Below, in pieces: positions 63,629 through 64,000 of a stretch of 64,000 bases of DNA. Numbering within the stretch: position 1 is the stretch's first letter; the number at the start of each line of letters is the position of its first letter. The notes below the pieces were generated by a model. That model was not told the DNA's origin. It saw nothing but the letters and a program-made list of their open reading frames with translations, and did not search any database. The position numbers and the translations under genes were made by a program. Source of the DNA: Candidatus Hydrogenedens sp. (GTDB lineage Bacteria; Hydrogenedentota; Hydrogenedentia; Hydrogenedentales; Hydrogenedentaceae); contig DAOSBX010000013.1 in NCBI GenBank assembly GCA_035361075.1, positions 1-64,000 of the forward strand. The letters are read 5' to 3'.

Positions 63629-64000
63629 TTACTTTCCATTCAGATAAGGAAGCGGGTCGTTACGTCCTATAGCCTCAAATGCTTTTAATCGCTCAATACA
63701 GGTAGGACAAGTTCCACATGCGTTCTCTTCCCCACGATAACAACTCCATGTATGCGAGTAATCAACCCCTAAAGAGAATCCTATCTGAAGTATCTCCTTT
63801 TTGGAAAAGGAAATAAAAGGTGCATTAACTCTTATCTTATGTTTCCTATTCAAAGAAAGTACCGCATTTATATTGGTTACAAAAGGTTCTGTGCAGTCCC
63901 AATAACCATACTCATCATGTGCTTGTGCAGAATAATATACATCCTGAATATGAAGAGTTTCTGCCCAAGCCGAAGCAATAGATAAAAATATCATGTTGCG
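63629..64000 (-). CDS. queC: 7-cyano-7-deazaguanine synthase, C-terminal part (partial)
   Basis: The reading frame continues past the window edge. The visible 123 codons cover the second half of a QueC-type enzyme (full length ~220-230 residues): RNMIFLSIASAWAE, the segment VYYSAQAHDEYGYWDCT, and the zinc-binding cysteines of TWSCYRGEENACGTCPTCIERLKAF. QueC makes preQ0 for queuosine in tRNA. The annotated internal ATG at 63994 is not the true start, since upstream codons (Arg, Asn) also match the family. It converges on pheA. Confidence 0.93.
   Translation of the reverse strand, partial: RNMIFLSIASAWAETLHIQDVYYSAQAHDEYGYWDCTEPFVTNINAVLSLNRKHKIRVNAPFISFSKKEILQIGFSLGVDYSHTWSCYRGEENACGTCPTCIERLKAFEAIGRNDPLPYLNGK

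Noticed and set aside
1..64000. CRISPR array, prophage, insertion sequence or toxin-antitoxin module
   Set aside because: No evenly spaced direct repeats, transposase, integrase or antitoxin-toxin pair was recognised on either strand.

Overview
The window is a low-GC bacterial chromosome segment. It begins with the last codons of tuf and a conserved translation and transcription block, and ends inside a queC-like gene. The organism is probably Gram-negative: it has a family 9 heptosyltransferase-like enzyme, a DUF481 outer-membrane barrel, several lipoproteins and MacAB-type export genes. Tat-exported Gfo/Idh/MocA oxidoreductases, a DUF1573 lipoprotein, a PqaA-like lipoprotein, a BNR_4 protein, a ceramidase-like enzyme and a dockerin-like domain are typical of Planctomycetota, Hydrogenedentota, Sumerlaeota and neighbouring lineages. 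This placement is an inference from gene content; no phylogenetic marker was searched.

Region 1 (1-7316) is housekeeping. It holds tuf(end)-rpmG-tRNA-Trp-secE-nusG-rplK-rplA, with a likely L1-binding hairpin before rplA. The usual rplJ-rplL-rpoB continuation is absent and metK follows instead. The convergent guaB-guaA pair and a tRNA-Arg(CCG) come next. Region 2 (7506-22329) is signalling, envelope and export: an FHA-GAF-HD-GYP protein, a Tat-exported oxidoreductase, an ABC/MacA/MacB export operon, two lipoproteins, a secreted BNR_4 protein, a YegD-like Hsp70 paired with a CPBP-like membrane protein, and an exported FKBP isomerase.

Region 3 (22703-30574) is more accessory. It has an enoyl-CoA hydratase, a fusion of a neutral ceramidase-like domain with a C45 (penicillin acyltransferase-like) Ntn-hydrolase, an adjacent membrane-anchored protein of unknown function, an exported SNase-PDZ fusion and a DUF481 protein. 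Region 4 (30843-39067) is a polysaccharide or glycoconjugate locus: membrane protein, GlmU-like nucleotidyltransferase, GT4 glycosyltransferase, alpha/alpha-toroid protein and a two-domain MDR-Gfo/Idh oxidoreductase, with an oppositely oriented GT-C glycosyltransferase beside it.

Region 5 (39086-53225) is mostly minus-strand secreted or envelope proteins: an M14 carboxypeptidase with a dockerin-like tail, a GH3-fold protein that appears to have lost its catalytic residues, a metallophosphoesterase, an amidohydrolase, a radical SAM/SPASM enzyme, a GT9 glycosyltransferase, a cyclophilin, an SDR and two tandem paralogous anchored proteins. A 531-bp gap here (43520-44050) carries remnants of dispersed repeats. 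Region 6 (53428-64000) returns to core metabolism: PlsC-like acyltransferase, membrane M28 peptidase, pyruvate:ferredoxin oxidoreductase with a DHOD-like partner, a UvrD/PcrA helicase translationally coupled to pheA, and partial queC. The oxidoreductase suggests anaerobic or fermentative carbon metabolism.

No CRISPR array, insertion sequence, prophage or intact mobile element was seen. The most notable items are the ceramidase-C45 fusion, the degenerate enzymes (GH3, CPBP, SNase) that keep their folds but lack key residues, and the tandem paralogs at 52.2-53.2 kb.
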